Translations under genes and position numbers: made by a program | Notes under the pieces: model-generated | Databases searched by the model: none | Seen by the model: the letters and a program-made list of their open reading frames with translations, nothing else | Told to the model about the DNA's origin: nothing | From: Gordonia sp. SL306 | Lineage (GTDB): Bacteria > Actinomycetota > Actinomycetes > Mycobacteriales > Mycobacteriaceae | DNA: 64,000 nucleotides | Direction of reading: 5' to 3' | Assembly (NCBI RefSeq): GCF_026625785.1 | Contig: NZ_CP113063.1 | Location: forward strand, 3,410,001 to 3,474,000 | In this document: piece by piece, positions 50,348 to 58,937 of the stretch | Position numbering within the stretch: position 1 is the stretch's first letter | Layout: each line of letters begins with the position of its first letter

Positions 50348-50439
50348 AGATTTGCGATCGGGCGCGCTGGTGCCGCCCGATCGCTTGCTGTGACCGTGAC
50401 AGCGATTGATGTCAGATGAGACGCTTGTCACATCATCGG

Positions 50440-50467
50440 AACCTACCTACTATGTGTTCACTAGGTT
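50440..50467. promoter_or_regulatory. Inverted repeat AACCTA...TAGGTT upstream of a TetR gene
   Basis: Six-base arms (AACCTA and TAGGTT) are separated by 16 bases, ending 51 bases before the TetR start. It is unlike the regulon box and may be the private operator of this TetR. The match is short. Confidence 0.35.
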
Positions 50468-50518
50468 GGATTCGGGCAGCCCCCCGAACTTGTTCGCTGG
50501 TGAGTCAGGAACGAAATT

Positions 50519-51151
50519 GTGAGTCAGGCGTCTGGTACACGTCCGTATGACGCGCTCCTCGCCAAAGGTGAGGAGCGCAAGCGGCGCATCCTGGAAGTGG
50601 CACAGCGGTTGCTGGGCCGAAACGGATGGCGCAATACGACGCTGGCCCAGATCGCGGCGGAGGCGGGCGTCACGCCTGCAGGTCTCCTGCATCATTTCGA
50701 GTCGAAGGCGCAGCTGCTCCATGCGGTGTTGGAGCTTCGCGACGCCGACGACGACGAGCACGCGGATCGCACGGGCGACATCCTCGAGCAACTCGAGAAC
50801 GTCGCACTTCGATTCGAACGGTCACCGGAGCAGGTTCGGATGTTCACCGTGTTACAGGCGGAGAACCTCGAACCGGACACGCCGCTCCACGACCGGCTGT
50901 TGTTCCGCTATCACGCGGCGGTCGAGACCGTGGCCGAAGGAATTCGGCGCGGTCAGCGTGAGGGGCGCTTCCGTTCGGACCTGGACGTGGCCGCAAAGGC
51001 CGTGGAAGTCATCGCCTTTATCAATGGAATGGAAACATCATGGTTGCTCGATCCGTCAATTCCACTGGTGCCCGTATTCCGGGAGTACACGAGATCTCTC
51101 GAGCGCGAACTGTCGCGAGGCGTCGTCCCTTGCGCTACCGGCTCGCAGTGA
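50519..51151 (+). CDS. TetR-family transcriptional regulator
   Basis: The 210-residue regulator has an N-terminal TetR domain (ILEVAQRLLGRNGWRNTTLAQIAAEAGVTPAGLLHHFESKAQLL, about residues 24-66) and an all-helical ligand domain. The recognition helix differs strongly from that of the TetR at 24133. The start is a GTG. It overlaps the next hypothetical gene, so they share a message. It could control that gene, the divergent LLM/SDR pair or the downstream operons. Confidence 0.9.
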   Translation: MSQASGTRPYDALLAKGEERKRRILEVAQRLLGRNGWRNTTLAQIAAEAGVTPAGLLHHFESKAQLLHAVLELRDADDDEHADRTGDILEQLENVALRFERSPEQVRMFTVLQAENLEPDTPLHDRLLFRYHAAVETVAEGIRRGQREGRFRSDLDVAAKAVEVIAFINGMETSWLLDPSIPLVPVFREYTRSLERELSRGVVPCATGSQ

Positions 51152-51654
51152 TCGCCACCGACCCGTTGGAGGCGATCGAACACGCGGGTGGCTGGCTGTT
51201 CGACCAGTCGATGGCAGGTTGGGATGTCTCTGTCCATGTGATCGAGGAAGGGGACACCCGACCGCTGGCGATCCTCGGCGCACCACTCTTCGATCTCCAC
51301 GACTCTCTGGTGAACCGAAAGGCTTTCGATCAGCCCGGCGCAGGCCCGTGGCCACAGGCACTGGCGATCTCGGCAAAGGTCTTCGCGGCGGACGAGCGGA
51401 TCCGGGCCGGGGCCACGTCGGTGATCGATCGGGGACTCGCCGACATCCGGCTGTGGGGTGAGGGGTTGCCGCTGGAACTGGACGAGCGTTGTCTGACCAC
51501 ATCGCACAGGCTCAGTTGTGCGGCACAGGCATTCAAACGTCAGGCTTTCTCGGCGGCTCACGTCGATCCGGATTCGCTGACTCCGGTCGAATCGTTCCGG
51601 ATGGCGGCCGACCACGCGTTGACCCCACCGCTCGGCCTGGTCCCGGCAAGCTGA
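51130..51654 (+). CDS. Conserved-type hypothetical protein coupled to a TetR gene
   Basis: I do not recognise the family. The protein (about 174 residues from TTG 51130, or 168 from GTG 51148) begins with a strand and helix, RLAVIATDPLEAIEHAGGWLFDQ, followed by GWDVSVHVIEE. Such a start suggests a small Rossmann-like alpha/beta protein. It has two Cys residues (DERCLTT and LSCAAQ) and no signal or membrane segment. Overlap with the TetR gene suggests a linked role, perhaps sensing or processing the regulator's ligand. Confidence 0.65.
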   Translation: MRYRLAVIATDPLEAIEHAGGWLFDQSMAGWDVSVHVIEEGDTRPLAILGAPLFDLHDSLVNRKAFDQPGAGPWPQALAISAKVFAADERIRAGATSVIDRGLADIRLWGEGLPLELDERCLTTSHRLSCAAQAFKRQAFSAAHVDPDSLTPVESFRMAADHALTPPLGLVPAS

Positions 51655-51656
51655 CA

Positions 51657-51684
51657 CCCCCGGCGTCGGTCACACGGTCGGGGG
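51657..51684. terminator. Weak hairpin between convergent genes
   Basis: CCCCCG and CGGGGG form a 6-bp stem with a 16-base loop immediately after the hypothetical gene. The gap to the convergent SDR is only 45 bases. Confidence 0.35.
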
Positions 51685-51699
51685 ACGTCGCCGCGCCGC

Positions 51700-52407
51700 T
51701 CAGGGGATCGGTGCGGCGACGTACGGCGTCGGCGACCTCCCCGGCAGTACCACGACTTCGGCTCCCGGGCTTGGTTTCAGGAGTAGGTTCTCGATGGCGG
51801 CAGCGACCTCGTCCGCAGTCAGCATGGGTATGCCTGCGGCCTGGAACTGGTTGCGGGCAGCCGAAATGAGGGGAGTGTCCACCAATCCCGGGCACACCGC
51901 GGCGAGACTGATTCCCTCACGCGCCAGCTTTCCTGAAAGTGCTCGCACGAGCCCGATGACCGCATGTTTGGTCATCGTGTAGATCGGGTCCTGCTCCACC
52001 CCGTGGAGCGCTGCGAGCGACGCCGTGACGACGATCGACCCACGCCCACGTTGCCGCATGACGGGTAATGCGGCGCGCAATCCCCACATGACCGCATGCT
52101 GGTTGACACCGACGACCGCGCGATACCGGTCGAGGTCGACGTCAGCCGGATCCTTGTCGACCGAGTTCATGCCGGCGTTGAGGACCAGCAGGTCGAGGTG
52201 GCCCCCGGCCGCCTCGACGGCACGGTCTGAGGTCTCGGGTTCGGTGAGATCACCCAGCACCGCCTGACCGCCGATCCCGGCTGCCACCTCTTCGACGAGG
52301 GGGTTCCGGTCGACGAGGACGCAGCGGTATCCCGCCGTGGACAGTCGGCGCGCGGTGGCGGCGCCGAGGCCGCCTGCCGCACCGGTGATGACAGCAGAAT
52401 CAGACAC
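51700..52407 (-). CDS. Short-chain dehydrogenase/reductase
   Basis: The 235-residue SDR has TGAAGGLGAATARRL, NAGMNS, and YTMTKHA as the catalytic YxxxK variant. The C-terminus lacks the usual PVDGG motif and ends in a short Pro-rich tail, as in some classical SDRs that act on xenobiotic or steroid alcohols. The GTG start follows AGGAGTACACC. It is the last gene of a five-gene leftward operon. Its substrate is not clear. Confidence 0.87.
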   Translation of the reverse strand: MSDSAVITGAAGGLGAATARRLSTAGYRCVLVDRNPLVEEVAAGIGGQAVLGDLTEPETSDRAVEAAGGHLDLLVLNAGMNSVDKDPADVDLDRYRAVVGVNQHAVMWGLRAALPVMRQRGRGSIVVTASLAALHGVEQDPIYTMTKHAVIGLVRALSGKLAREGISLAAVCPGLVDTPLISAARNQFQAAGIPMLTADEVAAAIENLLLKPSPGAEVVVLPGRSPTPYVAAPIP

Positions 52408-52449
52408 GGTGTACTCCTGAGCTGATTGGGTTGTGTGCAGGGATCGTGG

Positions 52450-53427
52450 TCAATCGCCGCAGACGCGAATGAGGACCTTCCCGATCGCCCGGCCGTCTGC
52501 GACGGTGCGCAGTGCCTGTGCGGCCTCATCGAGGGGGAACTCTGCACCCACGTGGGGGACGACCTGGCCGGAGGCGAGAAGTCCGCGCAGTTCCTCCTCG
52601 TTCCGGGCGAACTCGTCGGGTGCGATGTCGCCGAACTGGAACCCGAGTATCTGAATTCCCTTGACCAGGACCAGATTGAGCGGGATTCGCGGAATCTCAC
52701 CCGAGGCGAAGCCGATCGTCACGAATCGGCCTCCCCGGCGTAACGAACGCAGCGAGGGCTCCGACAGGGACCCGCCGACCGGATCGATCACCGCCGCCGC
52801 GCCTCGGGGGAGCAGATCCTTCAGGGATGCGCGCAGGTCGGCCTCTCGATGATTGATCAGCCCTGTCGCTCCGTATCGCTGTGCGGCGTCGAGCTTTTCC
52901 GGTGATGACGCGACTGCGATCACGTCGGCTCCGAGAGCTGCTCCCAGACCGACGGCCGCGAGGCCGACACCACCGCCGGCGCCGAGTACGACGATCGAAT
53001 CGCCCGGCTCGACCCGGGCGACCGAGCGTAGCGAGTGGTATGCGGTGCGGTATGCGACGCCGGCCGCGGCCGCCAGACGCGTGTCGACGCCATCCGGGAC
53101 ATGACTGAGCGAACGCGTCTCGGTCACTACCTCAGCAGCGAACGCGCCGAACAGACCTGTCCCCATCACCCGGTCGCCGATCGCGAACCCGACATCCTGG
53201 CCGCCGACTTCGGAGACGATGCCGGCGAACTCACTGCCCGGTATGAACGGGGTCGGGACCTTCACCTGATACTCGTTCGCGACGACCAGCACGTCGGGGA
53301 AGTTCACTGCGGCGAAATCGACCCGGACCCGCACCTGACCTGCCGACAATGCGGGAACCGGGATCTGCTGGACAGAAACGCTTTCCGGCGGACCATGACT
53401 CGCGCACACGGCCGCACCGATCGTCAC
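52450..53427 (-). CDS. Quinone oxidoreductase-like (MDR) protein
   Basis: The 325-residue protein is a zinc-less medium-chain reductase of the NADPH:quinone oxidoreductase type. Landmarks are VNFPDVLVVANEYQ, FIPGSEFAGIVSEVG, the nucleotide-binding GAGGGVGLAAVGL near 150, and VIDPVGG. It lacks the Cys/His metal ligands of alcohol dehydrogenases. It reduces activated double bonds or quinones with NADPH and could work as an enoyl reductase. The GTG is one base past the upstream stop, so it is fourth in the kinase/dehydrogenase operon. Confidence 0.88.
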   Translation of the reverse strand: MTIGAAVCASHGPPESVSVQQIPVPALSAGQVRVRVDFAAVNFPDVLVVANEYQVKVPTPFIPGSEFAGIVSEVGGQDVGFAIGDRVMGTGLFGAFAAEVVTETRSLSHVPDGVDTRLAAAAGVAYRTAYHSLRSVARVEPGDSIVVLGAGGGVGLAAVGLGAALGADVIAVASSPEKLDAAQRYGATGLINHREADLRASLKDLLPRGAAAVIDPVGGSLSEPSLRSLRRGGRFVTIGFASGEIPRIPLNLVLVKGIQILGFQFGDIAPDEFARNEEELRGLLASGQVVPHVGAEFPLDEAAQALRTVADGRAIGKVLIRVCGD

Positions 53428-53428
53428 C

Positions 53429-54211
53429 TCAACGGCCTTTCCACAGTGGGTCCCGCTTCGCCATGAACGCGGTCGCCCCTTCGATCGCGTCCTCGCTGGT
53501 GAAGACCACGGACTGCCAATGCGGCAGTCGTTCGGCGACCTTGGTCGGGTCCGTCACCGCCAGCCGGACCAACTCCTTGCACGCGGCCAGGCTCAACGGC
53601 GCGCACGCACCCACGCGCCGCGCGTAGTCGAGGGCGGTCGCGGTGAGGTCGGTGGCGTCGACCACCGCGTTCACCAGCCCGAGGTCGTAACCTCGCTGTG
53701 CACTGACGAACTCCCCGGTCATGGTCATCTCCAGCGCGGCACCGAGCGGGATTCGGGTGCCGATGCCGGTCCCGCCGCCGCCGGGAAACAGGCCGCGTCT
53801 GGCCTCGGGCAGTCCGAATCGTGCCTCACGACAGGCGATGATGAGGTCGCAGCCGAGGAGTAGTTCGAGACCGCCGCCGATGGCGGCACCGTTCACCGCA
53901 GCGATGACCGGAATCGGTGTCTCTCCCCGGGTGAGTCGGTAGTACGCCTCGGTGGCGGGATCCGACCCGCTGCCGACGTCGCCACCCTCGGCAAAGGTGC
54001 GCAGGTCCATGCCGGCGCAGAACGCGCGGTCGCCACTGGCGGTCAGCACGATCGCCCGAGTGTCGCTATCGCTCTCCGCTGTGAGCAAGGCATCTCCGAT
54101 GGAGCGGATCAGGCTGCCCGTGAGGGCGTTCCGTGCGTCGGGGCGGTTGAGAGTCAACACGACGACCTCGCCGTGTCGCTCCTGTAGGAGTTCCTCGGTC
54201 GCCGTGGTCAT
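53429..54211 (-). CDS. Enoyl-CoA hydratase/isomerase family protein
   Basis: The 260-residue crotonase shows LTLNRPDARNALTGS, oxyanion-hole AFCAGMDLRTFAEG, NGAAIGGGLELLLG and the active-site loop FGLPEARRGLFPGGGGTG. The loop contains the PE of a typical hydratase but only one of the two Glu of the classical enzyme is evident. The ATG overlaps the kinase-like stop (TCATGA). It is third in an operon with a kinase-like protein and a dehydrogenase and would work on their product. Confidence 0.87.
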   Translation of the reverse strand: MTTATEELLQERHGEVVVLTLNRPDARNALTGSLIRSIGDALLTAESDSDTRAIVLTASGDRAFCAGMDLRTFAEGGDVGSGSDPATEAYYRLTRGETPIPVIAAVNGAAIGGGLELLLGCDLIIACREARFGLPEARRGLFPGGGGTGIGTRIPLGAALEMTMTGEFVSAQRGYDLGLVNAVVDATDLTATALDYARRVGACAPLSLAACKELVRLAVTDPTKVAERLPHWQSVVFTSEDAIEGATAFMAKRDPLWKGR

Positions 54212-55227
54212 GACCGGTAGTCCGTGGATTCCGCGAGGTCGGCTGCCGACCGCATCAGCTCGGGCACGATCGCGCCGAACGCCTGGAGCTTGTGATCGTC
54301 CCCGGCACGTTGGAAGCCTTGTTCGAGAACGATCGCCAGCTTCCATTTGGCGAGCACGAGGTAATAGTCGAGATCGTCGACCTGGCGGCCGGAGACCTCG
54401 GCATAGTGCTGGACCATCTGATCTCGTGAGGGCATCCCGCGGAGGTCGACATAGCTGGACTCGGAGGCCTTCTCGGAGGAGGTGTCCTCCGGCCAGCCCT
54501 GCACCATCCACGCGAGATCGAGCTTGGGATCGCCGACGGTCCCCATCTCCCAGTCGACGATGGCGGCGAGGCGCGCGGGTGCGCCGTCGCGGAACATGAC
54601 GTTCGCGAACTGATAGTCGCCGTGCATCAGACCGGGGATGAAGTCGATCGGACGGTTGTCCTCCAGCCACCGGGTCGCGACATCCATACCGTCGAGTTCG
54701 CGGCCCTTGATGCGCTCGAAGAAGCCCGTCCAGCGGCTGACCTGGCGCTCATGGAATCCGTCCGGCCTGCCCAGACCGTCGAGGCCGCGCGCACGCCAAT
54801 CCACCTTGGAGAGAAGCGCGATGCCCTCGGCGAGCTGATACCCGAGTTGCGGTCGCAGGGTGAGATCCGACGTGAAGGGCTCGGTCCAGCGTTTGTGCTC
54901 CATGGGTGACCAACCGTCCACGAATCCCATGAGATAGAACGCTCTGCCGAGGACGGAGGTGTCCTCACATGCCGCGATCGCGGTGGTGTGTGGGACGTCG
55001 GTTTCGTCGAGTGCCTCGATGATGCGCCATTCGCGCAGGATGCCCTTGTCCCGATCCGGTGGCGCTGCCGCCGGTGGGATGCGGATCACGCAACGCTCTG
55101 CGCCACGGGTGATCTCGTAGATCTCGTTCTGCGTTCCGCCGGAAAGGAATCGGGCCTCGATCGGTTCACCCTTCCCGGGGAGGCCGGTGCCGTCCATCCA
55201 GTCTGCGAGTCGTTCGGTGTCAATCAT
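54208..55227 (-). CDS. APH-fold kinase, ACAD10/11-like
   Basis: The 339-residue protein is an aminoglycoside-phosphotransferase-fold kinase: FLSGGTQNEIYEI as the nucleotide loop, the Brenner motif HGDYQFANV at 202-210 (catalytic Asp204, Asn209) and DWEMGTVGDP with Asp225. In mammals this domain is fused to an acyl-CoA dehydrogenase in ACAD10/11, and in pseudomonads the homologue LvaA phosphorylates 4-hydroxyvaleryl-CoA in levulinate breakdown. The gene overlaps the dehydrogenase stop here (ATGA), a split version of ACAD11. It may phosphorylate a 4-hydroxyacyl-CoA. Confidence 0.88.
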   Translation of the reverse strand: MIDTERLADWMDGTGLPGKGEPIEARFLSGGTQNEIYEITRGAERCVIRIPPAAAPPDRDKGILREWRIIEALDETDVPHTTAIAACEDTSVLGRAFYLMGFVDGWSPMEHKRWTEPFTSDLTLRPQLGYQLAEGIALLSKVDWRARGLDGLGRPDGFHERQVSRWTGFFERIKGRELDGMDVATRWLEDNRPIDFIPGLMHGDYQFANVMFRDGAPARLAAIVDWEMGTVGDPKLDLAWMVQGWPEDTSSEKASESSYVDLRGMPSRDQMVQHYAEVSGRQVDDLDYYLVLAKWKLAIVLEQGFQRAGDDHKLQAFGAIVPELMRSAADLAESTDYRS

Positions 55228-56525
55228 CGGTTACCCACTTCGTGTTCGAGGAACTCCGCATACTTCTCGCGTGCAGCCGCTTGCTTCTTGGGGATCCACT
55301 CGCTCGGCCAGACGTCGTCGGTCGGTGAGTGATCCCGGAGCACCTGCCGGGCGACGGTGGTCTTGTGCACCTCGGTTGGGCCGTCCGCGAGGCCCATCAC
55401 CCCGGCACCGTGGATCATCATGAAGAACGGCATCTCGTTGGTGACCCCGAGTGCGCCGTGTACCTGCATGGCACGCCAGGCGATGTCGTGCAGCACGGTG
55501 GGCATCACGACCTTCACCGCGGCGATGTCCTTGCGCACTCTCTTGTAATCCTGGTACTTGTCGATCTCCCACGCCGTGTACAGCACCAACAACCGGAACT
55601 GCTTGAGCTGCGCGTACGAATCGGCGATGTAGCCCTGGACGAATTGCTTGTCCGACAGCGCGCTGCCGGCGGTGACGCGGCTCAGCGCTCGCTCGCACAT
55701 CATGTCCAGTGCCTTCTGCGCCAACCCGATGGTGCGCATCGCGTGGTGGACTCGGCCACCGCCGAGGCGGGTCTGGGCGATCGCGAACGCCTGCCCGGCG
55801 CCACCGAGCAGGTCGTCGTCGGGAACCCGGACGTTGTCGTAGTGGATCAGCGCGTGCGATCCTCCGTTCATCGGTTCGCCGTACAACCCGACGTTCCGGA
55901 CGATCTCGATGCCGGGCGTGTCCGACGGGACCAGGAACATCGACATGCCCTTGTACACACTCACGTCGGGATCGGTCACGGCCATCACGATCAGGAACGA
56001 CGACGTGGCCGCGTTGGACGAGAAGTACTTCCAGCCGTTGATGACCCACCCGTCGCCGTCGCGTGTCGCCCGCGTCTCGAACCTGGCCGGGTCCGCGCCT
56101 GCCTGGGGTTCGGTCATCGAGTAGGACGAGAAGATCTCGCCGTCGAGCAGGGGCCGGAGGTAACGCTCCTTCTGCGCGGCGGTGCCGAAGTGCGCGATGA
56201 TCTCGGCGTTACCGGTGTCGGGAGCCTGGCAACCGAAGACCACCGGCGCCCACGACGACCGACCGAGGATCTCGTTGAGCAGCGCCAGTTTGAGCTGACC
56301 GTGTCCCTGACCGCCGAGCTCTGGGCCCAGGTGCGTGGCCCACAGGCCTCTCTGGCGCACTTGTTCTTTCAGCGGGTCGATCGCCTTTCGGCGAGCGCCG
56401 TCCAATGGGATGAACTGCTCGTGCGGCCAGATGAGGTCGAGTGGCTCCACCTCGTTCCGGACGAACTCGTCGGCCCAGTCCAGTTGCTCCTGATACTCCG
56501 GATCGGTCTCGAAATCCCATGCCAT
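55224..56525 (-). CDS. Acyl-CoA dehydrogenase, ACAD11-like partner of the kinase
   Basis: The 433-residue enzyme is longer than typical dehydrogenases and belongs to the long ACAD10/11-like group. It shows SYSMTEPQAGADPARFETRA near 145, INGWKYFSSNAAT, NVGLYGEPMNGGSHALIHYD, and GALGVTNEMPFFMMIHGA with RMADGPTEVH-type ending LADGPTEVHKTTVARQ. The ATG at 56525 has GAGAGGGG ahead. An ATG-like start at 56543 would overlap box 9. It is first in the leftward operon, 19 bases from box 9. Confidence 0.9.
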   Translation of the reverse strand: MAWDFETDPEYQEQLDWADEFVRNEVEPLDLIWPHEQFIPLDGARRKAIDPLKEQVRQRGLWATHLGPELGGQGHGQLKLALLNEILGRSSWAPVVFGCQAPDTGNAEIIAHFGTAAQKERYLRPLLDGEIFSSYSMTEPQAGADPARFETRATRDGDGWVINGWKYFSSNAATSSFLIVMAVTDPDVSVYKGMSMFLVPSDTPGIEIVRNVGLYGEPMNGGSHALIHYDNVRVPDDDLLGGAGQAFAIAQTRLGGGRVHHAMRTIGLAQKALDMMCERALSRVTAGSALSDKQFVQGYIADSYAQLKQFRLLVLYTAWEIDKYQDYKRVRKDIAAVKVVMPTVLHDIAWRAMQVHGALGVTNEMPFFMMIHGAGVMGLADGPTEVHKTTVARQVLRDHSPTDDVWPSEWIPKKQAAAREKYAEFLEHEVGNR

Positions 56526-56544
56526 GTTGTCCCCTCTCTGCAAT

Positions 56545-56559
56545 GAGAATATAGTTCTC
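56545..56559. promoter_or_regulatory. 15-bp regulon box 9 (GAGAATATAGTTCTC)
   Basis: This good copy lies 19 bases before the ACAD11-like gene and 56 bases before the divergent TetR start. It forms a pair with box 10, centre to centre 21 bases. Confidence 0.85.
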
Positions 56560-56565
56560 GCAACA

Positions 56566-56580
56566 CAGAATGCAATTCTG
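56566..56580. promoter_or_regulatory. 15-bp regulon box 10 (CAGAATGCAATTCTG)
   Basis: The inner AGAAT...ATTCT arms match the family and the outer bases are C and G, so the palindrome is intact. It lies 35 bases before the TetR start. With box 9 it forms a tandem operator on one face of the DNA. Confidence 0.7.
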
Positions 56581-56615
56581 AATTGTCAGAACAGTCGGCG
56601 GATCGGGGAACGCGC

Positions 56616-57242
56616 ATGTCGGACGGATCGGGAGTGGCTCGGCGGATCGCCGCACGGTCCGTTGCGAAGCGCGAGTCGGGCTATGCCGACGAGATCCGTC
56701 GGCTCATCGATGCCGGCCGAGACGTGATGGCCGGGTCGGGTCACACGTCTGCGCCTCGCGTTGCCGACATCGTGGCCGCGGCCGGACTGTCGAATGACGC
56801 CTTCTATCGCCATTTCCGCTCGAAGGACGACCTGATCGCCGCGATCCTCGAGGACGGCACCGATCGGCTCTGCAGCTATCTGGCCCATCAGATGGGTAAA
56901 GAGGAGACTGCTCGTGGACAGGTCGTTCGGTGGGTGGAAGGTGTGCTGTCTCAGGCTCAGGTCGATTCGGCGCAGACGACTCGTGCGGTGCTGTGGAACG
57001 TCGGGAGCGTGAACCAGGAGGTCATGTCGTCACCTCCGTCCGTCAATGCGCGTCTTGCCGAACTGCTGCACGAGCCACTGGGCGAACTCGGCAGCGGGGA
57101 CCCCGTTTTCGATGCGCGACTGATCTCCAACGCCACAGTCGGGGCGCTGTCGGACTACCTGTGGCGCAAGGATTCGCCGACTGGGCGCGACATCTCGCGG
57201 ATCGTCTCGGCCTGTCTTCGGCTCGTCGCGGCACCCTGCTGA
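56616..57242 (+). CDS. TetR-family transcriptional regulator beside a tandem operator
   Basis: The 208-residue TetR protein has its DNA-binding domain at about 15-65 (RVADIVAAAGLSNDAFYRHFRSKDDLIAAIL) and a helical effector domain. I chose ATG 56616, which follows GGGGA. An upstream TTG at 56583 is possible. It diverges from the ACAD11-like operon, with two copies of the regulon box between them, the classical place for the gene of the box-binding repressor. That makes it the first candidate for regulator of the whole cluster. Confidence 0.9.
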   Translation: MSDGSGVARRIAARSVAKRESGYADEIRRLIDAGRDVMAGSGHTSAPRVADIVAAAGLSNDAFYRHFRSKDDLIAAILEDGTDRLCSYLAHQMGKEETARGQVVRWVEGVLSQAQVDSAQTTRAVLWNVGSVNQEVMSSPPSVNARLAELLHEPLGELGSGDPVFDARLISNATVGALSDYLWRKDSPTGRDISRIVSACLRLVAAPC

Positions 57243-57344
57243 GCACTCGCTCAGGATTCTTTCTCGAAACGCTTGTCGATCGCCTCGCGGAATGCCATTC
57301 TTGCTGTGACAGAACTCTGTTCTTCTCCGGAGGGGGTGCCGATC

Positions 57345-58901
57345 GTGAACGCCGCGCCGATGACCCTCGCCCGGCACGCCCTGCGGACGCCCACCAAGCC
57401 GGCGATCGTGATGGGAGCCGATGGCGAGACCGTCACGTTCCGAGATCTCGAGGTGCGATCGAGGCAGCTCGCCGGCGTACTGCGGCAGCGGGGAGTCGAG
57501 ACGGGTGCCGTCGTCGCGATCCTCATGGAGAACAACCGTTCCTATCTGGAGGTCACGTGGGCCGCACAACGCAGCGGCCTGTACTTCACCGCCATCAACC
57601 GGCATCTGAGCGCCGCGGAGGTCCAGTACATCCTGGACGACAGTGGGGCGGTGGCCCTGGTGACGAGCGAGCAGCTGGCCGATGTGATCGGTGACCTCGA
57701 CCTGAGCCGGATCCCGGTGCGGATCGCTGCGAACGGCGAGGTCGACGGCTTCGAGTCCTACGAGCAACTGCTGCGCGATTCGCCACCGGGCCCGCTCGAC
57801 GGTGAGTGCGAGGGACGCGAGATGCTCTACTCGTCGGGAACCACCGGCCGTCCGAAAGGCGTCCGCAAGCCGTTGCCGCTGACCCCGCTGGGGGATCCCA
57901 CCGCGCCGACCGTGCAGATCGCAGCAGGTCTGGCGATGACCGGAGACACCGACGACGCGGTGTATCTGTGCCCGGCCCCGCTGTACCACGGTGCACCCCT
58001 GATCTTCTCGATGTCGTGGCAACGGCTGGGTGCGACGGTGGTGGTGATGGAGCGCTTCGATGCGGCCCAGGCCCTTGAGCTCATCGACAGGTATCGGGTC
58101 ACCACCGGGCAGTTCGTGCCGACCATGTTCACCCGGTTCCTCCGACTCCCCACCGCGGAGCGGGAACGCCATGATCTGTCGAGTCTGCGAAGCGTGATCC
58201 ATTCCGCCGCACCGTGCCCCGTCGGAGTGAAAGAGCAGATGATCGAGTGGTGGGGCCCGATCATCAGCGAGTACTACTCGGGCACCGAAGATGTGGGCAC
58301 CACCTTCATCACGGCGCAGGAGTGGCTGTCCCATCGGGGATCGGTGGGACGACCGATGGAGACGTGTCACATCGTCGGCCCCGACGGGTCCGAGCTGCCG
58401 CCCGGTGAGATCGGCGAGGTCTACTTCGAGGGTGGCAGGCCGTTCGAATACCACAACGATCCGGGCAAGACGGCAGCGGCGGCCAACGACAAGGGGTGGC
58501 GCACGCTCGGTGACATCGGACGGCTCGACGAGGACGGCTATCTCTACCTGACCGATCGGGCCGCGCACATGATCATCTCCGGCGGGGTGAACATCTATCC
58601 GCAGGAGGCGGAGAACGTACTCGCCACGCATCCGTCGGTGGCCGACGTCGCGGTCATCGGGGTACCCGATGACGAGATGGGCGAGTCTGTGCTGGCGGTC
58701 GTGCAACCGGTCGACGGTGCGACCTCGAGCGAGGAACTCGCCGCGGAACTCCTGGAATACGTCCGATCGCGCATCGCGGGCTACAAGTGCCCGCGTGCAA
58801 TGGATTTCGTCGCATCCCTCCCCAGGGATCCCAACGGGAAGCTCTACAAACGCAGACTGCGCGAACAGTATTGGTCCGATCACGATTCCCTCGTGGTGTA
58901 G
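57345..58901 (+). CDS. Acyl-CoA synthetase (AMP-forming ligase)
   Basis: The ligase has about 518 residues, with P-loop YSSGTTGRPKGVRK near 165, EYYSGTEDVGT near 315, the TLGDIGRLDEDGYLYLTDR hinge region and PRDPNGKLYKRRLRE with the catalytic Lys. GGAGGGGG lies before the start, which I place at GTG 57345; an ATG at 57360 is possible. It leads a rightward operon with an aldehyde dehydrogenase, a reductase-like protein and a mycofactocin-type SDR. It probably activates the acid that the aldehyde dehydrogenase makes. Confidence 0.88.
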   Translation: MNAAPMTLARHALRTPTKPAIVMGADGETVTFRDLEVRSRQLAGVLRQRGVETGAVVAILMENNRSYLEVTWAAQRSGLYFTAINRHLSAAEVQYILDDSGAVALVTSEQLADVIGDLDLSRIPVRIAANGEVDGFESYEQLLRDSPPGPLDGECEGREMLYSSGTTGRPKGVRKPLPLTPLGDPTAPTVQIAAGLAMTGDTDDAVYLCPAPLYHGAPLIFSMSWQRLGATVVVMERFDAAQALELIDRYRVTTGQFVPTMFTRFLRLPTAERERHDLSSLRSVIHSAAPCPVGVKEQMIEWWGPIISEYYSGTEDVGTTFITAQEWLSHRGSVGRPMETCHIVGPDGSELPPGEIGEVYFEGGRPFEYHNDPGKTAAAANDKGWRTLGDIGRLDEDGYLYLTDRAAHMIISGGVNIYPQEAENVLATHPSVADVAVIGVPDDEMGESVLAVVQPVDGATSSEELAAELLEYVRSRIAGYKCPRAMDFVASLPRDPNGKLYKRRLREQYWSDHDSLVV

Positions 58902-58937
58902 CCGCGGGGTCACCCCGAGTCAAGTGAGGTATCGAGG

